Shown: positions 51,179 to 59,255, numbered from the stretch's first letter. The stretch: DNA of 64,000 nucleotides from Ancylobacter radicis (GCF_018449475.1 NZ_JAHCQH010000015.1:868001-932000); one strand, 5' to 3'. The notes: generated by a model not told the origin, from the letters alone. Made by a program: numbers and translations.

Positions 51179-52999
51179 TCAGGCGGTGGTGGGTGGGACG
51201 GCGCCGGCGAGCGCGTGCACCCGCCCGCGCTCGGCATCGCCGACATAGATGCCGAAGGTGTCCTCGCGGCGCTCGCGCACATAGCGGGCCAGCATGGCGC
51301 GGGTCGCCTCGTCCGGCAGGCGCGCGAAGTCGATGGCCTCCAGCGGCACGAGGCGGGCGCCGGCAGCCGCGCGCGGCGTGCCCGCAAAGCCGCCGCGATA
51401 ATAGATCGAGACGGTCGGCGGGGCGTCTTTCACGGCGGCCGGGGTCTCGAACACCGCGAACAGGAAGCTGAGTTCCCCCTCAATGCCGAGCCGGGCCAGC
51501 GCGCCGCGCAGGCTGCGCGGATTGCCGGCGGGCTCCAGGCACGCGCCGGTGGGCAGATCGAGGCCGCCCTTGCCGTCCTCGACCAGCAGCACGGCGCCAT
51601 CCGATTCCAGGATCGCCCCGACGCGGGCGGGCTCGTCGCGCGTCGCCAGCGCCTGTTGCCCGAGCGCGAAATCGACATAGGCGCCGCGGCAATAACCGAG
51701 CGGCGCGGCGGGCGTCGCCCCGAAGCCCCGGACATGGCCGATCAGAATGACATGATCGCCGGCCTCGACCACCTCGTGGCGGGTGCAGTCGAACCAGGCG
51801 CTGGCGTCGGCGATCACCGGGTTGCCGGCCGGGCCGAGATGCCACGGCGCGCCGGCGAACTTGTCGGGGGATTTCGAGGCGAACAGCGCCGACACGTCCT
51901 TCTGGTCGGCGGCCAGCACCGAGACGGCGAAGCCCTGTGCCGCGCTGAACACCGGGAAGCTCGACGCGGTGCGGGCGAGGCAGATCAGGATCAGCGGCGG
52001 GTCGAGCGAGACGGAGGAGAAGGAATTGGCGGTGAAGCCGCGCATCTCGCCGGCCCCGTCGCGGGTCGTCACCACCGTCACCCCGGTGAGAAAGCTGCCG
52101 AGCGCCTGCCGGAAAGCCTTGGTGTCGAAGGCGGGAGTCACCTCGTCGAGAAAGGCGAGCAGCCGCGCATTCACCGCTGCGGGGGCGGTGAGGTTCATCA
52201 TGTGGCGGGCGCCGGCCAGCACCTCGGCCTGCCCGCGCGGAGCAAGGGCGGCCATGGCCTGCGACATGGCCGGTGTCGAATTGGGGTCGCCATCGCCGGT
52301 CATGAACAAGGCGGGCACGGTCAGCGCCGGCAGCCGGTCACGATGGGCGGCGTCGGAGCGGGCGAACAGAGCATAGGTGCGGGCATAGCCAACCGGATCG
52401 CCGGCCGCGAGCAGGGCGGCCACGCGCGCCGCGCTGGCCTCCAGCGGCTCCGGCACCGGCGTGCCGAACCAGCGGCCGATGGCAGCTTCGTGTGAGGCCG
52501 TGGGACCCTCCTGCGCGAGACTTTCCGCGCGGGCGAGCACGGCATCGCGCTGCGCGCCGCTGCGGCAGAACACGGCGTTGAGCGCGGCGACGCCGCGTAC
52601 GCGGGCGGGGTGCGACAGCGCGGTCTCCAGCGCCACCAGCGCGCCCATGGAATGGCCGATCAGCACCGCCGCCGGGATCGCCAGCGCGTCCATCAGGGCG
52701 ATGATCGGGTCGGCATAATCCGACAGCCGCGCATCCTCCGGCGGCAGTGAGGAGCCGCCATGGCCGGGCATGTCGAGGGCGATCAGGTCGTAACGCTCGG
52801 CCAGCGCCTCGATCTGCGGCGCCCAGGCCTCGCCGGCCATGCCGACGCCGTGGATCAGCAGCACCACCGGGGCACCGGGCCGGCCGGCGCGCCGGTAGCT
52901 CAGGCTTGCGGGCGCGCCGTCGCGGGCGGCATAGGCGAGGGCGCGGCTCTCCGGCAGCGTTTCAGACAGGCGGGATTCGGGCGGGCGGGATTCAGACAT
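51179..52999 (-). CDS. Fusion: alpha/beta hydrolase + flavin reductase + degenerate Nudix-like domain
   Basis: 606 aa from ATG 52999. Domain 1, about residues 20-285: alpha/beta hydrolase with VLLIHGVGMAGEAW (oxyanion), ALDMPGHGGS, nucleophile Ser117 in GHSMGA, acid near D236/D238 and His266. Domain 2, about 290-450: FMN-binding split-barrel flavin reductase of the HpaC/RutF type (FRQALGSFLTGVTVVTTRDGAGEMRGFTANSFSSVSLDPPLILICL). Domain 3, about 455-575: Nudix-like fold start (GAILESDGAVLLVEDGKGGLDLPTG) whose Nudix box lacks the REXXEE glutamates, so it is probably a regulatory or effector domain. An 8-bp overlap with the DUF1185 stop suggests translational coupling. Confidence 0.88.
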   Translation of the reverse strand: MSESRPPESRLSETLPESRALAYAARDGAPASLSYRRAGRPGAPVVLLIHGVGMAGEAWAPQIEALAERYDLIALDMPGHGGSSLPPEDARLSDYADPIIALMDALAIPAAVLIGHSMGALVALETALSHPARVRGVAALNAVFCRSGAQRDAVLARAESLAQEGPTASHEAAIGRWFGTPVPEPLEASAARVAALLAAGDPVGYARTYALFARSDAAHRDRLPALTVPALFMTGDGDPNSTPAMSQAMAALAPRGQAEVLAGARHMMNLTAPAAVNARLLAFLDEVTPAFDTKAFRQALGSFLTGVTVVTTRDGAGEMRGFTANSFSSVSLDPPLILICLARTASSFPVFSAAQGFAVSVLAADQKDVSALFASKSPDKFAGAPWHLGPAGNPVIADASAWFDCTRHEVVEAGDHVILIGHVRGFGATPAAPLGYCRGAYVDFALGQQALATRDEPARVGAILESDGAVLLVEDGKGGLDLPTGACLEPAGNPRSLRGALARLGIEGELSFLFAVFETPAAVKDAPPTVSIYYRGGFAGTPRAAAGARLVPLEAIDFARLPDEATRAMLARYVRERREDTFGIYVGDAERGRVHALAGAVPPTTA

Positions 53000-53606
53000 G
53001 GGCGGCGTCGGAGGTTTCGAGCCCCTGGGTGGAGCCGAGTTCCTGCAGATCCTGATAGCGGTCGCCGATGCGGTGATGCGGGCGCCCGCCAATGGAGGCG
53101 CCGAGCGCGACCACGATCTCGTCCGGCGCCGGGGCGTCGTTGATGGAAAACTGGATGGTGAGATAATGCGAGCGGCGCCCCTCATCCAGCTTGTCCATCA
53201 GCGGGATAACGATGGGCGCGTTGGGCCCGCCGCGCATATTGGTGAAGGCGAGATAGCTCTTAGCGCCGACCGCCTTGCGGTAATGATTGCCGAAACGCAG
53301 CGTGTGGATCAGCGCCGAGGCGTGCTCGACCTCGCCGGAGGTGCCGACCAGCGCCGCCTTGCCGTAACCCTCCACCGCATCGCCGCCGCCGGTGAGCTTG
53401 AGCACGGCCTCGGTGAGCAGCGCGCCGAGTTGGGGGGCGATGGCGTGGATCTCGGGCTTCAGATCCTCGACAAAGCCGCGCCCGGCCCAGGGATTGGTCA
53501 GCACCGCCGCCGCCGCATAGAGATGCAGCGGCCGGGGAGCCGCGCGCCCGCCCTCGATCAGCGTGGTTTCCGAATAGGTGACGAGCTTGCGGAGCTGCAG
53601 CGGCAT
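52992..53606 (-). CDS. DUF1185 (amino acid synthesis family) protein
   Basis: 204 aa from ATG 53606 (AGAGGAC upstream). Family pattern: RKLVTYSETTLIEGG, RPLHLYAAAAVLTNPWAGRGFVEDLKP, VEGYGKAALVGTSGEVEHASALIHTLRFGNHYRKAVGAKSYLAFTNMRGGPNAPIVIPLMDKLDEGRRSHYLTIQFSINDAPAPDEIVVALGASIGGRPHHRIGDRYQDL. The family has a structure but no established reaction; the 'amino acid synthesis' name is historical. First gene of the cluster, opposite the GntR gene. Confidence 0.9.
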   Translation of the reverse strand: MPLQLRKLVTYSETTLIEGGRAAPRPLHLYAAAAVLTNPWAGRGFVEDLKPEIHAIAPQLGALLTEAVLKLTGGGDAVEGYGKAALVGTSGEVEHASALIHTLRFGNHYRKAVGAKSYLAFTNMRGGPNAPIVIPLMDKLDEGRRSHYLTIQFSINDAPAPDEIVVALGASIGGRPHHRIGDRYQDLQELGSTQGLETSDAAHV

Positions 53607-53675
53607 AGGCTGTCCTCTGGTGAGCCGTCCTGGGGGCATGCCCGGATGGGCTGTATTCATCGTCTTTGATATGAT

Positions 53676-53706
53676 GGTATACCGTAAGACAATTGAGTCA
53701 ATTGTC
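53676..53706. promoter_or_regulatory. Probable GntR operator(s) in the divergent spacer
   Basis: GACAATTGAGTCAATTGTC at 53688-53706 is a perfect 9-1-9 inverted repeat; GGTATACC at 53676-53683 is a second 8-bp palindrome. Both lie in the 130-bp gap between the divergent DUF1185 and GntR genes, the expected place for an FCD/GntR operator and overlapping promoters. Confidence 0.75.
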
Positions 53707-53736
53707 ATCCCCCACCGCGCGGGCGACAAGGGGCGA

Positions 53737-54441
53737 ATGGAGACGGGCATGGTCGCGATGACGGCAGTGAGCGGGGCGGGCGAGGAGATGAAGGTCGAGC
53801 GCAGCGTCACGCTGCGCAGCCTCACGCTCGAGAAAATGCGCGACGCCATTCTCGATTTCCGTTTCAAGCCGGGCGAGCGTCTGGTCGAACGCACGCTGTG
53901 CGAGCGGCTGGGGGTGAGCCGCAGCGTGGTGCGCGAGGTGCTGCGCCATCTGGAGGCCGAGGGGCTGGTCGAGACCATTCCCCATCAGGGCCCGGCGGTG
54001 ACGCGGCCCGACCCGAAACAGGCGGCGCAGATCTACGAGATACGCGGCCTGCTGGAGAGCGAGGCGGCGCGTGCCTGCGCGCTGACCGCCAGCGCGGCCG
54101 ACATTGCCGCCCTCGGCGCGGCGATCGACGACATCGACGCCGCCTTCCGCACCGGCAGCCCGCGCGAGGTGCTGCGCCGCACGACCGAATTCTACGAGAA
54201 GCTGTTCGTCGCCGCCGGCAAGCAGGTGGCGTGGGACGTGGTGCGCTCGCTCAATGCGCGCATCAACCATCTGCGCTCCATGACCATCGCCGCCGAAGGA
54301 CGCCATGAGGCGGCCATCGCCGAGATGCGGGCGCTGCACGGCGCGCTCGCCCGGCGCGACGGGGCCGCGGCCTATGAGGCCAGCCGCGCCCATGTGGCGA
54401 GCGTGGCGCAGCTCTCCCATAGCATTCTCGGCACGCTGTGA
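53737..54441 (+). CDS. GntR-family transcriptional regulator, FCD subfamily
   Basis: 234 aa from ATG 53737. Winged helix LEKMRDAILDFRFKPGERLVERTLCERLGVSRSVVREVLRHLEAEGLVETIPHQGPAVTRPD (about residues 30-95), then the helical FCD ligand-binding domain with the metal/ligand residues in YEIRGLLESEAARACAL and NARINHLRSM and HGALARRDGAAAYEASRAHV. Likely controls the divergent catabolic cluster in response to a pathway acid. Palindromic operator adjacent. Confidence 0.9.
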   Translation: METGMVAMTAVSGAGEEMKVERSVTLRSLTLEKMRDAILDFRFKPGERLVERTLCERLGVSRSVVREVLRHLEAEGLVETIPHQGPAVTRPDPKQAAQIYEIRGLLESEAARACALTASAADIAALGAAIDDIDAAFRTGSPREVLRRTTEFYEKLFVAAGKQVAWDVVRSLNARINHLRSMTIAAEGRHEAAIAEMRALHGALARRDGAAAYEASRAHVASVAQLSHSILGTL

Positions 54442-54586
54442 CCCGCCAGCGCCTCGCTTTGCACCCGCTGGCGCGCTTGTGACTGGCGCTGGCGCCCGCG
54501 GCGAGGCCAAGTGACGGGGCCGTGTGATCGGACGTCAAGACATTTTGCCGGCTATTTATCTCGCAAGGCGAACGAGGCAGCACGCG

Positions 54587-55624
54587 ATGGCGACGGTTCT
54601 GGTGACGGGCGGCTCCGGCTTCATTGCCGCCCATGTCATGCTGCGGCTGCTCGGCGCCGGGCATGAGGTGCGGGCCTCGCTGCGCGATCCGCGCCGCGCG
54701 GCCGGGGTGCTGGCGATGCTGCAGGCCGGCGGGGGCACGCCGGGCGACGCGCTCTCCTTCGTCACCGCCGATCTGCTTGAGGATGCCGGCTGGGACCGCG
54801 CCGTGGAGGGCGCCGACTATGTCCTGCACGTCGCCTCGCCCTTTCCCGCCGGCGTGCCCGACGACCCGGACGAGCTGATCCGTCCCGCCCGCGAGGGCAC
54901 GCTGCGCGTGTTGAGGGCGGCGCGGAAGGCCGGCGTGAAGCGGGTCGTCGTCACCTCCTCCTTCGCCGCCATCGGCTATGGCCATGAGGGGCGCGGTCCC
55001 GACGGGACGCTCTATGACGAGACCGACTGGACCGTGCCCGACGCGCCCGACGTGCAGCCCTATATGGCCTCCAAGACGCTGGCTGAGCGCGCGGCGTGGG
55101 CGTTCATGGCCGAGAAGGGCGGGCCGATGGAGCTGGCCGTGGTCAATCCGGTGGCGGTATTCGGCCCCGCGCTCGGGCCGGACCTGTCGACCTCGGTCAG
55201 CCTGATCAAGGCGCTGCTCGACGGCCGGCTTCCCGCCGTGCCGCGCATCCATTTCGGCGTGGTCGACGCGCGCGACGTGGCCGAACTCCATCTGCGGGCG
55301 ATGACCGAGCCGGTGGCGGCCGGGCAGCGTTTTCTGGCCACGGCCGGCGGCAGCGTCTCGCTGCACACCATCGCCCGGCTGCTGCGGCGCGAACTGGGCC
55401 CAGTGGCGCGCCGCGTGCCGCGTATCGAGCTGCCGGACATGCTGGTGCGCCTGGCCGCGCTCGCGCTCCCTATGGCCCGCGCGGCGGTGCCGCAGCTCGG
55501 CCGCCGGCGCGAGGGCTCCTACGCCAAGGCGCAATCCCTGCTCGGCTGGACGCCGCGTTCCATGGAGGAAGCGGTTCTCGCCAGCGCCGAGAGCCTGTCC
55601 GCCCTCGGCCTGGTCGGCCGCTGA
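54587..55624 (+). CDS. NAD(P)-dependent epimerase / dihydroflavonol-4-reductase-like protein
   Basis: 345 aa from ATG 54587. Extended SDR: VLVTGGSGFIAAHVMLRLL (GxxGxxA/G), VASPFPAG, VVVTSSFAAIGYG, catalytic YxxxK as YMASKTLAE, NPVAVFGPALGPD. The sequence fits the NADPH-dependent aldehyde or ketone reductase class of this superfamily. Downstream of gntR on the same strand and convergent with DUF1993; a link to the cluster is not shown. Confidence 0.9.
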   Translation: MATVLVTGGSGFIAAHVMLRLLGAGHEVRASLRDPRRAAGVLAMLQAGGGTPGDALSFVTADLLEDAGWDRAVEGADYVLHVASPFPAGVPDDPDELIRPAREGTLRVLRAARKAGVKRVVVTSSFAAIGYGHEGRGPDGTLYDETDWTVPDAPDVQPYMASKTLAERAAWAFMAEKGGPMELAVVNPVAVFGPALGPDLSTSVSLIKALLDGRLPAVPRIHFGVVDARDVAELHLRAMTEPVAAGQRFLATAGGSVSLHTIARLLRRELGPVARRVPRIELPDMLVRLAALALPMARAAVPQLGRRREGSYAKAQSLLGWTPRSMEEAVLASAESLSALGLVGR

Positions 55625-55630
55625 GGCGAA

Positions 55631-56188
55631 TCAGGCGGCCGGTGTCGGCCTCAGATAGGCGAACATGTGCGGCACGTAATCCGCCTTGCCGATCGCGACG
55701 CCCTCATGGCGCAGGATCGCATAGGCCGTGACGACGTGGAAATAGAACTGCGGCAGCGCCCAGTCGCGGGCATATTGCTCGCCCGTCAGGTCGAAGGCGA
55801 TGCCGCCGGGAAGCTCCAGCGCGATCGGCAGCGACGCGCCGTCATCAAGCGCGCCAGCCGACAGAGCCTCGAGCCGGGACAGCGCCTCGCGCAGGCGGGC
55901 GCGCGCCTCGGCCAGCGAACCCGGCGTGTCGCCGGCCGCCCGGCCCTCGGCGGCGACGGCGGCCAGCCCGGCGGGAATGGCTTCGCCGCGTAGCCGGTAG
56001 GTCGCTTCCTGGGCCTGAAAGGCGGAAAAGCGGATCTGCGAGGCCAGCGGGAACATGTCCGGCGCCAGACGCGCGGCAAGCAGCGCCTCCGCCCGCTCGG
56101 GCATTTGCTGCTCGGCCTTGTCCAGCAGGGCCAGCAGCGTGGTCAGCATCTGGCGATAGGTCGGCAGGAGAAGGCTGCTCAGCGACAT
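55631..56188 (-). CDS. DUF1993 family protein
   Basis: 185 aa from ATG 56188. SLLLPTYRQMLTTLLALLDKAEQQM at the N-terminus, LAPDMFPLASQIRFSAFQAQEATYRLRG in the middle, and the C-terminal FYFHVVTAYAILRHEGVAIGKADYVPHMFAYLRP are the family hallmarks. DUF1993 is a DinB-like helical bundle of unknown function, recurrent in Rhizobiales. Same strand as aguA, 34 bp downstream. Confidence 0.88.
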   Translation of the reverse strand: MSLSSLLLPTYRQMLTTLLALLDKAEQQMPERAEALLAARLAPDMFPLASQIRFSAFQAQEATYRLRGEAIPAGLAAVAAEGRAAGDTPGSLAEARARLREALSRLEALSAGALDDGASLPIALELPGGIAFDLTGEQYARDWALPQFYFHVVTAYAILRHEGVAIGKADYVPHMFAYLRPTPAA

Positions 56189-56222
56189 GGTCTCTCCGTG
56201 TGTCCGCACGCCGGAAGGCGCC

Positions 56223-57314
56223 TCAGCCCGGCGTGCCCGCCGGCTGCTGCTGGGTGATGCAGTGGATGTTGCCGCCGCCGAGCACGATCTCGCGGGTCGG
56301 CAGGCCGATCACCTCCCGGTCCGGGAACAGCCCGCCGAGGATGATGCGGGCCTTCTCGTCGGTCGCCGGATCGAGCAGCGGCATCAGCACGAAGCCGTTG
56401 CCGAGGTAGAAATTGGCGTAGGAGGCGCCGAGCCGCTCCTGCGCATGGCGCTGATAGGCATTGTCCACCGGCGCCTCGGTGATCGCTTCCTGCGGCGCGC
56501 GGTAGAGCGGGCCGGGCAGCGGCAGCTTGACCACCTCGATGGCGCGCCCGCGCGCGTCGGTCGCCCGGCTCAGGCGCTCAAGGGCATCGACCGAGATGGC
56601 GTGCTGCGGATCGGCCGGGTCGTCGCACCAGGTGAGCGCGACCACGCCCGGCCGCACGAAGCAGGCGAGATTGTCGATATGGCCGGAGGTCTCGTCCTCG
56701 GTGAGGCCGGCGCCGAGCCAGATCACGCGGGACACGCCGAGATAGTCGCACAAATGCCGCTCGATCTCCTCGCGGGTGAGAGCGGGGTTGCGGTTGGGGT
56801 TGAGCAGGCATTCCTCGGTGGTCAGTACCGTGCCTTCGCCATCGACATGGATCGAGCCGCCCTCCAGCACGAGGGGCGCGTCATAGCGCGGCGTGCGCTC
56901 GATCTCGGCCATCTTGGCGGCGATCAGCTCGTCCTGGTCGCAGGGCGCGTAGAGCCCGCCCCAGGCATTGAACTGCCAGTTCACCGCGCGCACCCGGCCG
57001 GCCGCATCGGTGACGAAGGTGGCGCCGCAATCCCGGCACCAGGAATCGTCGGAGGACGTCTCGATGACGCGCACCGTGTCCGGCAGCGACGCCCGCGCGC
57101 GCTCCCATTGCGCGGCGGAGGCGATCATGGTCACCGGCTCGAACCGGGCGATGGCGGTGGCGACCGCGACGAACGCCTCCTGCGCCGGGCTGGCGCCGTC
57201 GCGCCAATTGTCCGGCCGCTCGGGCCAGATCATCCAGGTGCCGGCATGCGGCTCCCATTCGGCGGGCATGCGGAAGCCGTCGGCGGCGGGCAGGCTGGTG
57301 AGGATGGTGGTCAT
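56223..57314 (-). CDS. aguA: Agmatine deiminase
   Basis: 363 aa. Converts agmatine to N-carbamoylputrescine plus ammonia. PAD-fold sequence with MPAEWEPHAGTWMIWPERPDNWR, DSWCRDCGATFVTD, VLEGGSIHVDGEGTVLTTEECLLNPNRNP, GHIDNLACFVRPG, and catalytic Cys in VLGGGNIHCITQQ near the end. The usual WxRDxGP reads WCRDCGA here, a minor departure. Next to aguB, 3 bp apart. Confidence 0.94.
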   Translation of the reverse strand: MTTILTSLPAADGFRMPAEWEPHAGTWMIWPERPDNWRDGASPAQEAFVAVATAIARFEPVTMIASAAQWERARASLPDTVRVIETSSDDSWCRDCGATFVTDAAGRVRAVNWQFNAWGGLYAPCDQDELIAAKMAEIERTPRYDAPLVLEGGSIHVDGEGTVLTTEECLLNPNRNPALTREEIERHLCDYLGVSRVIWLGAGLTEDETSGHIDNLACFVRPGVVALTWCDDPADPQHAISVDALERLSRATDARGRAIEVVKLPLPGPLYRAPQEAITEAPVDNAYQRHAQERLGASYANFYLGNGFVLMPLLDPATDEKARIILGGLFPDREVIGLPTREIVLGGGNIHCITQQQPAGTPG

Positions 57315-57317
57315 CGT

Positions 57318-58208
57318 TCAGGCCGCCCCGTGCGAGATATGGCGCCCGTCCATCGACAGCAGCGGCCCGTAGAGTTCCGGCCGGCGGTCGCGGAACACGC
57401 CCCAGCTGCGGCGCTGCTGGGCGATGGCGTCGAGATCGAAAGTGGCGGTGATGACGCCCTCGTCGGCGCGGCCGGCTTCCGCCAGCTTGGCGCCGGTCGG
57501 GTCGGCGATGAAGGAGGAGCCGTAGAAGGTGATCTGCGTCCCGTCGCGCCCCGGCTCGGTGCCGACGCGGTTGGAGGCGATCAGCGGCATCAGGTTCGCC
57601 CCGGCATGGCCCTGCATCACCCGCTGCCAGTGGGCGGCGGAATCGAGGCTCGGGTCCTGCGGCTCGGAACCGATGGCGGTGGGGTAGAGCAGCACTTCCG
57701 CGCCCATCAGCGCCATGGCGCGGGCGCATTCGGGGAACCACTGGTCCCAGCAGATGCCGACGCCGATGCGCCCGACCGCCGTGTCCCACACCTTGAAGCC
57801 GGTATCGCCGGGCGAGAAATAGAACTTCTCGGTGTAGCCCGGCCCGTCCGGTATGTGGCTCTTGCGGTAGACGCCGCGCGTCGCGCCATCGGCGTCGAGG
57901 ATGGCGATGGAGTTGAAGGCGGACTGCCCGGCGCGCTCGAAGAAGCTCACCGGCAGCACGACGCCCAGCTCTCGGGCCAGCGCGGCGAAATGGCCGATCA
58001 GCCGGTTGCCTTCCAGCGGCTGGGCGAGAGCGTGGAATTCATGGAGCTGGTCCTGGCAGAAATAGGGCGTCTCGAACAGCTCCTGCAGCAGGATGAGCCG
58101 TGCCCCGCCAGCGGCGGCCTCGCGCACCAGCGCCTCGGCGCGGGCGATATTGGCCTCGATATCCCAGCCGCAGCGCATCTGCGTGGCGGCGACAGTCAGG
58201 CGGCGCAT
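57318..58208 (-). CDS. aguB: N-carbamoylputrescine amidase
   Basis: 296 aa from ATG 58208. Nitrilase superfamily: Glu in ILLQELFETPYF, Lys in YRKSHIPDGPGYTEKFYFSPGD, Cys in IGVGICWDQWFPECARAM, the E-K-C triad. Motif SNRVGTEPG and FRDRRPELYGPLL are typical of AguB. Releases putrescine, CO2 and ammonia. Forms the aguB-aguA operon for putrescine from agmatine; the frame is open to 58235 but the ATG at 58208 gives the family start. Confidence 0.94.
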   Translation of the reverse strand: MRRLTVAATQMRCGWDIEANIARAEALVREAAAGGARLILLQELFETPYFCQDQLHEFHALAQPLEGNRLIGHFAALARELGVVLPVSFFERAGQSAFNSIAILDADGATRGVYRKSHIPDGPGYTEKFYFSPGDTGFKVWDTAVGRIGVGICWDQWFPECARAMALMGAEVLLYPTAIGSEPQDPSLDSAAHWQRVMQGHAGANLMPLIASNRVGTEPGRDGTQITFYGSSFIADPTGAKLAEAGRADEGVITATFDLDAIAQQRRSWGVFRDRRPELYGPLLSMDGRHISHGAA

Positions 58209-58253
58209 TCTCGTCTCCGGGGCCGATGGCGGCAAAGCGCGGGCGGGGGCGGA

Positions 58254-58592
58254 TCAGTTGACCACGCGCAGCGGCTTTTCCAACACCTGCAGCACGCGCG
58301 CAAGCTCCTGCCCGCGCTTGAGGATGAGCCCGGTCTGCGACACCACCGTGTAGGCGCCCTGCTTGCGGGCAAGGCGCGGGTCCTTCTCGATGCGGTAGAT
58401 CGGCACCTCGGCGGCGCGGCGGAAAATGGAGAACACCGCGCGATCGCGGGTGAAGTCGATGGCGTAGTCGCGCCATTCGCCGATGGCGACCATGCGGCCA
58501 TAGAGGTCGAGGATGCGGTCGAGCTCGCGGCGATCGAAGGTGACGAGATCGACGCGGCCGGCCGGGGAGGCTATGGGATCGGTCTCCGCCAC
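58254..58592 (-). CDS. DUF2794 protein
   Basis: 112 aa. Sequence VDLVTFDRRELDRILDLYGRMVAIGEWRDYAIDFTRDRAVFSIFRRAAEVPIYRIEKDPRLARKQGAYTVVSQTGLILKRGQELARVLQVLEKPLRVV matches the small alphaproteobacterial DUF2794 family, of unknown function. No signal peptide or TM. Upstream of aguB by 45 bp. Confidence 0.93.
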   Translation of the reverse strand: MAETDPIASPAGRVDLVTFDRRELDRILDLYGRMVAIGEWRDYAIDFTRDRAVFSIFRRAAEVPIYRIEKDPRLARKQGAYTVVSQTGLILKRGQELARVLQVLEKPLRVVN

Positions 58593-58743
58593 GGGCGTCC
58601 TCCGGGTTGCGCGCGGTGCGTGGACCGCGGTTCATTCATCCGTTTGTCATGATCGCCCCGCCGGTGGCGCGGTTCAAGCCGGGGGACGGGAATTTGACGC
58701 GGGGAGCGTTCGGACCTTCTCGCGTCATCCCGACCCTCACGCC

Positions 58744-58833
58744 GTCATCCCCGGGCTTGACCCGGGGATCCACGACTTCGGCCGGGTGCGCGCGTGGCAA
58801 GACGTGGATGGCCGGGTCAAGCCCGGCCATGAC
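58744..58833. repeat. Palindromic repeat pair (GTCATNNCCGGGCTTGACCC family)
   Basis: Half 1 (58744-58776) and inverted half 2 (58801-58833) share outer arms GTCAT and ATCCACG and a central CCGGGCTTGACCCGG. The inner stem differs with compensation: CCCC/GGGG in half 1, GGCC/GGCC in half 2. The element as a whole is a large cruciform. This class is widespread in alphaproteobacterial intergenic regions. Confidence 0.85.
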
Positions 58834-59110
58834 GGTGTGTGGGCGGGAAGCGTGGGGCGAGAGGTGGCGACGGCTGGTCGCGGCCGTCACCCGCCAGCAA
58901 CATGCGGCAAAGAACGATCACGGCCTCGTTAACCGAAAACACAGCGCCGCCCGAATTCAGCCGTGGCGCCGCCAAGGGCCGACGCCATCTTATCTTCACA
59001 GCGTCGGGCCGGTTCGCACAGCGCATCGGTTTCCCAGCCCCCCAGCCCCCCGCGGCGTGATGCGGGCCGGCCTGGCGCTCGTTCTAGGTTCAATCCCCGA
59101 ATTGCTCTCA

Positions 59111-59139
59111 GGGCTGGCAGAAATGCCGGCCCTTTTTCT
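59111..59139 (+). terminator. Strong intrinsic terminator with no upstream gene on its strand
   Basis: GGGCTGGCA (59111-59119) pairs with TGCCGGCCC (59124-59132; one G-U pair) around a GAAA tetraloop, followed by TTTTTCTT. The nearest plus-strand gene upstream ends over 3 kb away (55624), so the transcript it ends is not explained. Confidence 0.85.
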
Positions 59140-59255
59140 TATGCCGCCGCCGTCGTTGACGATGAAATGAAGAAAGATATTATCGAAAATCATTTGATCC
59201 TCCGAGGCACCATAATTTTATATGGCCATTCGGATAAATTCCGAGATGGTAGGTT

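Larger units (their letters stand above)
58593..59255. other. 663-bp intergenic region
   Basis: No supported coding sequence. It contains a paired palindromic repeat (58744-58833) and an orphan plus-strand intrinsic terminator (59111-59139), and turns AT-rich from about 59160 towards the DUF3800 gene. Short ORFs here have no family character. Confidence 0.6.

Noticed and set aside
59085-59110. TTCTAGGTTCAATCCCC as a tRNA T-arm
   Set aside because: The flanking bases do not form a T-stem or an acceptor stem, and no D or anticodon arm is found upstream.
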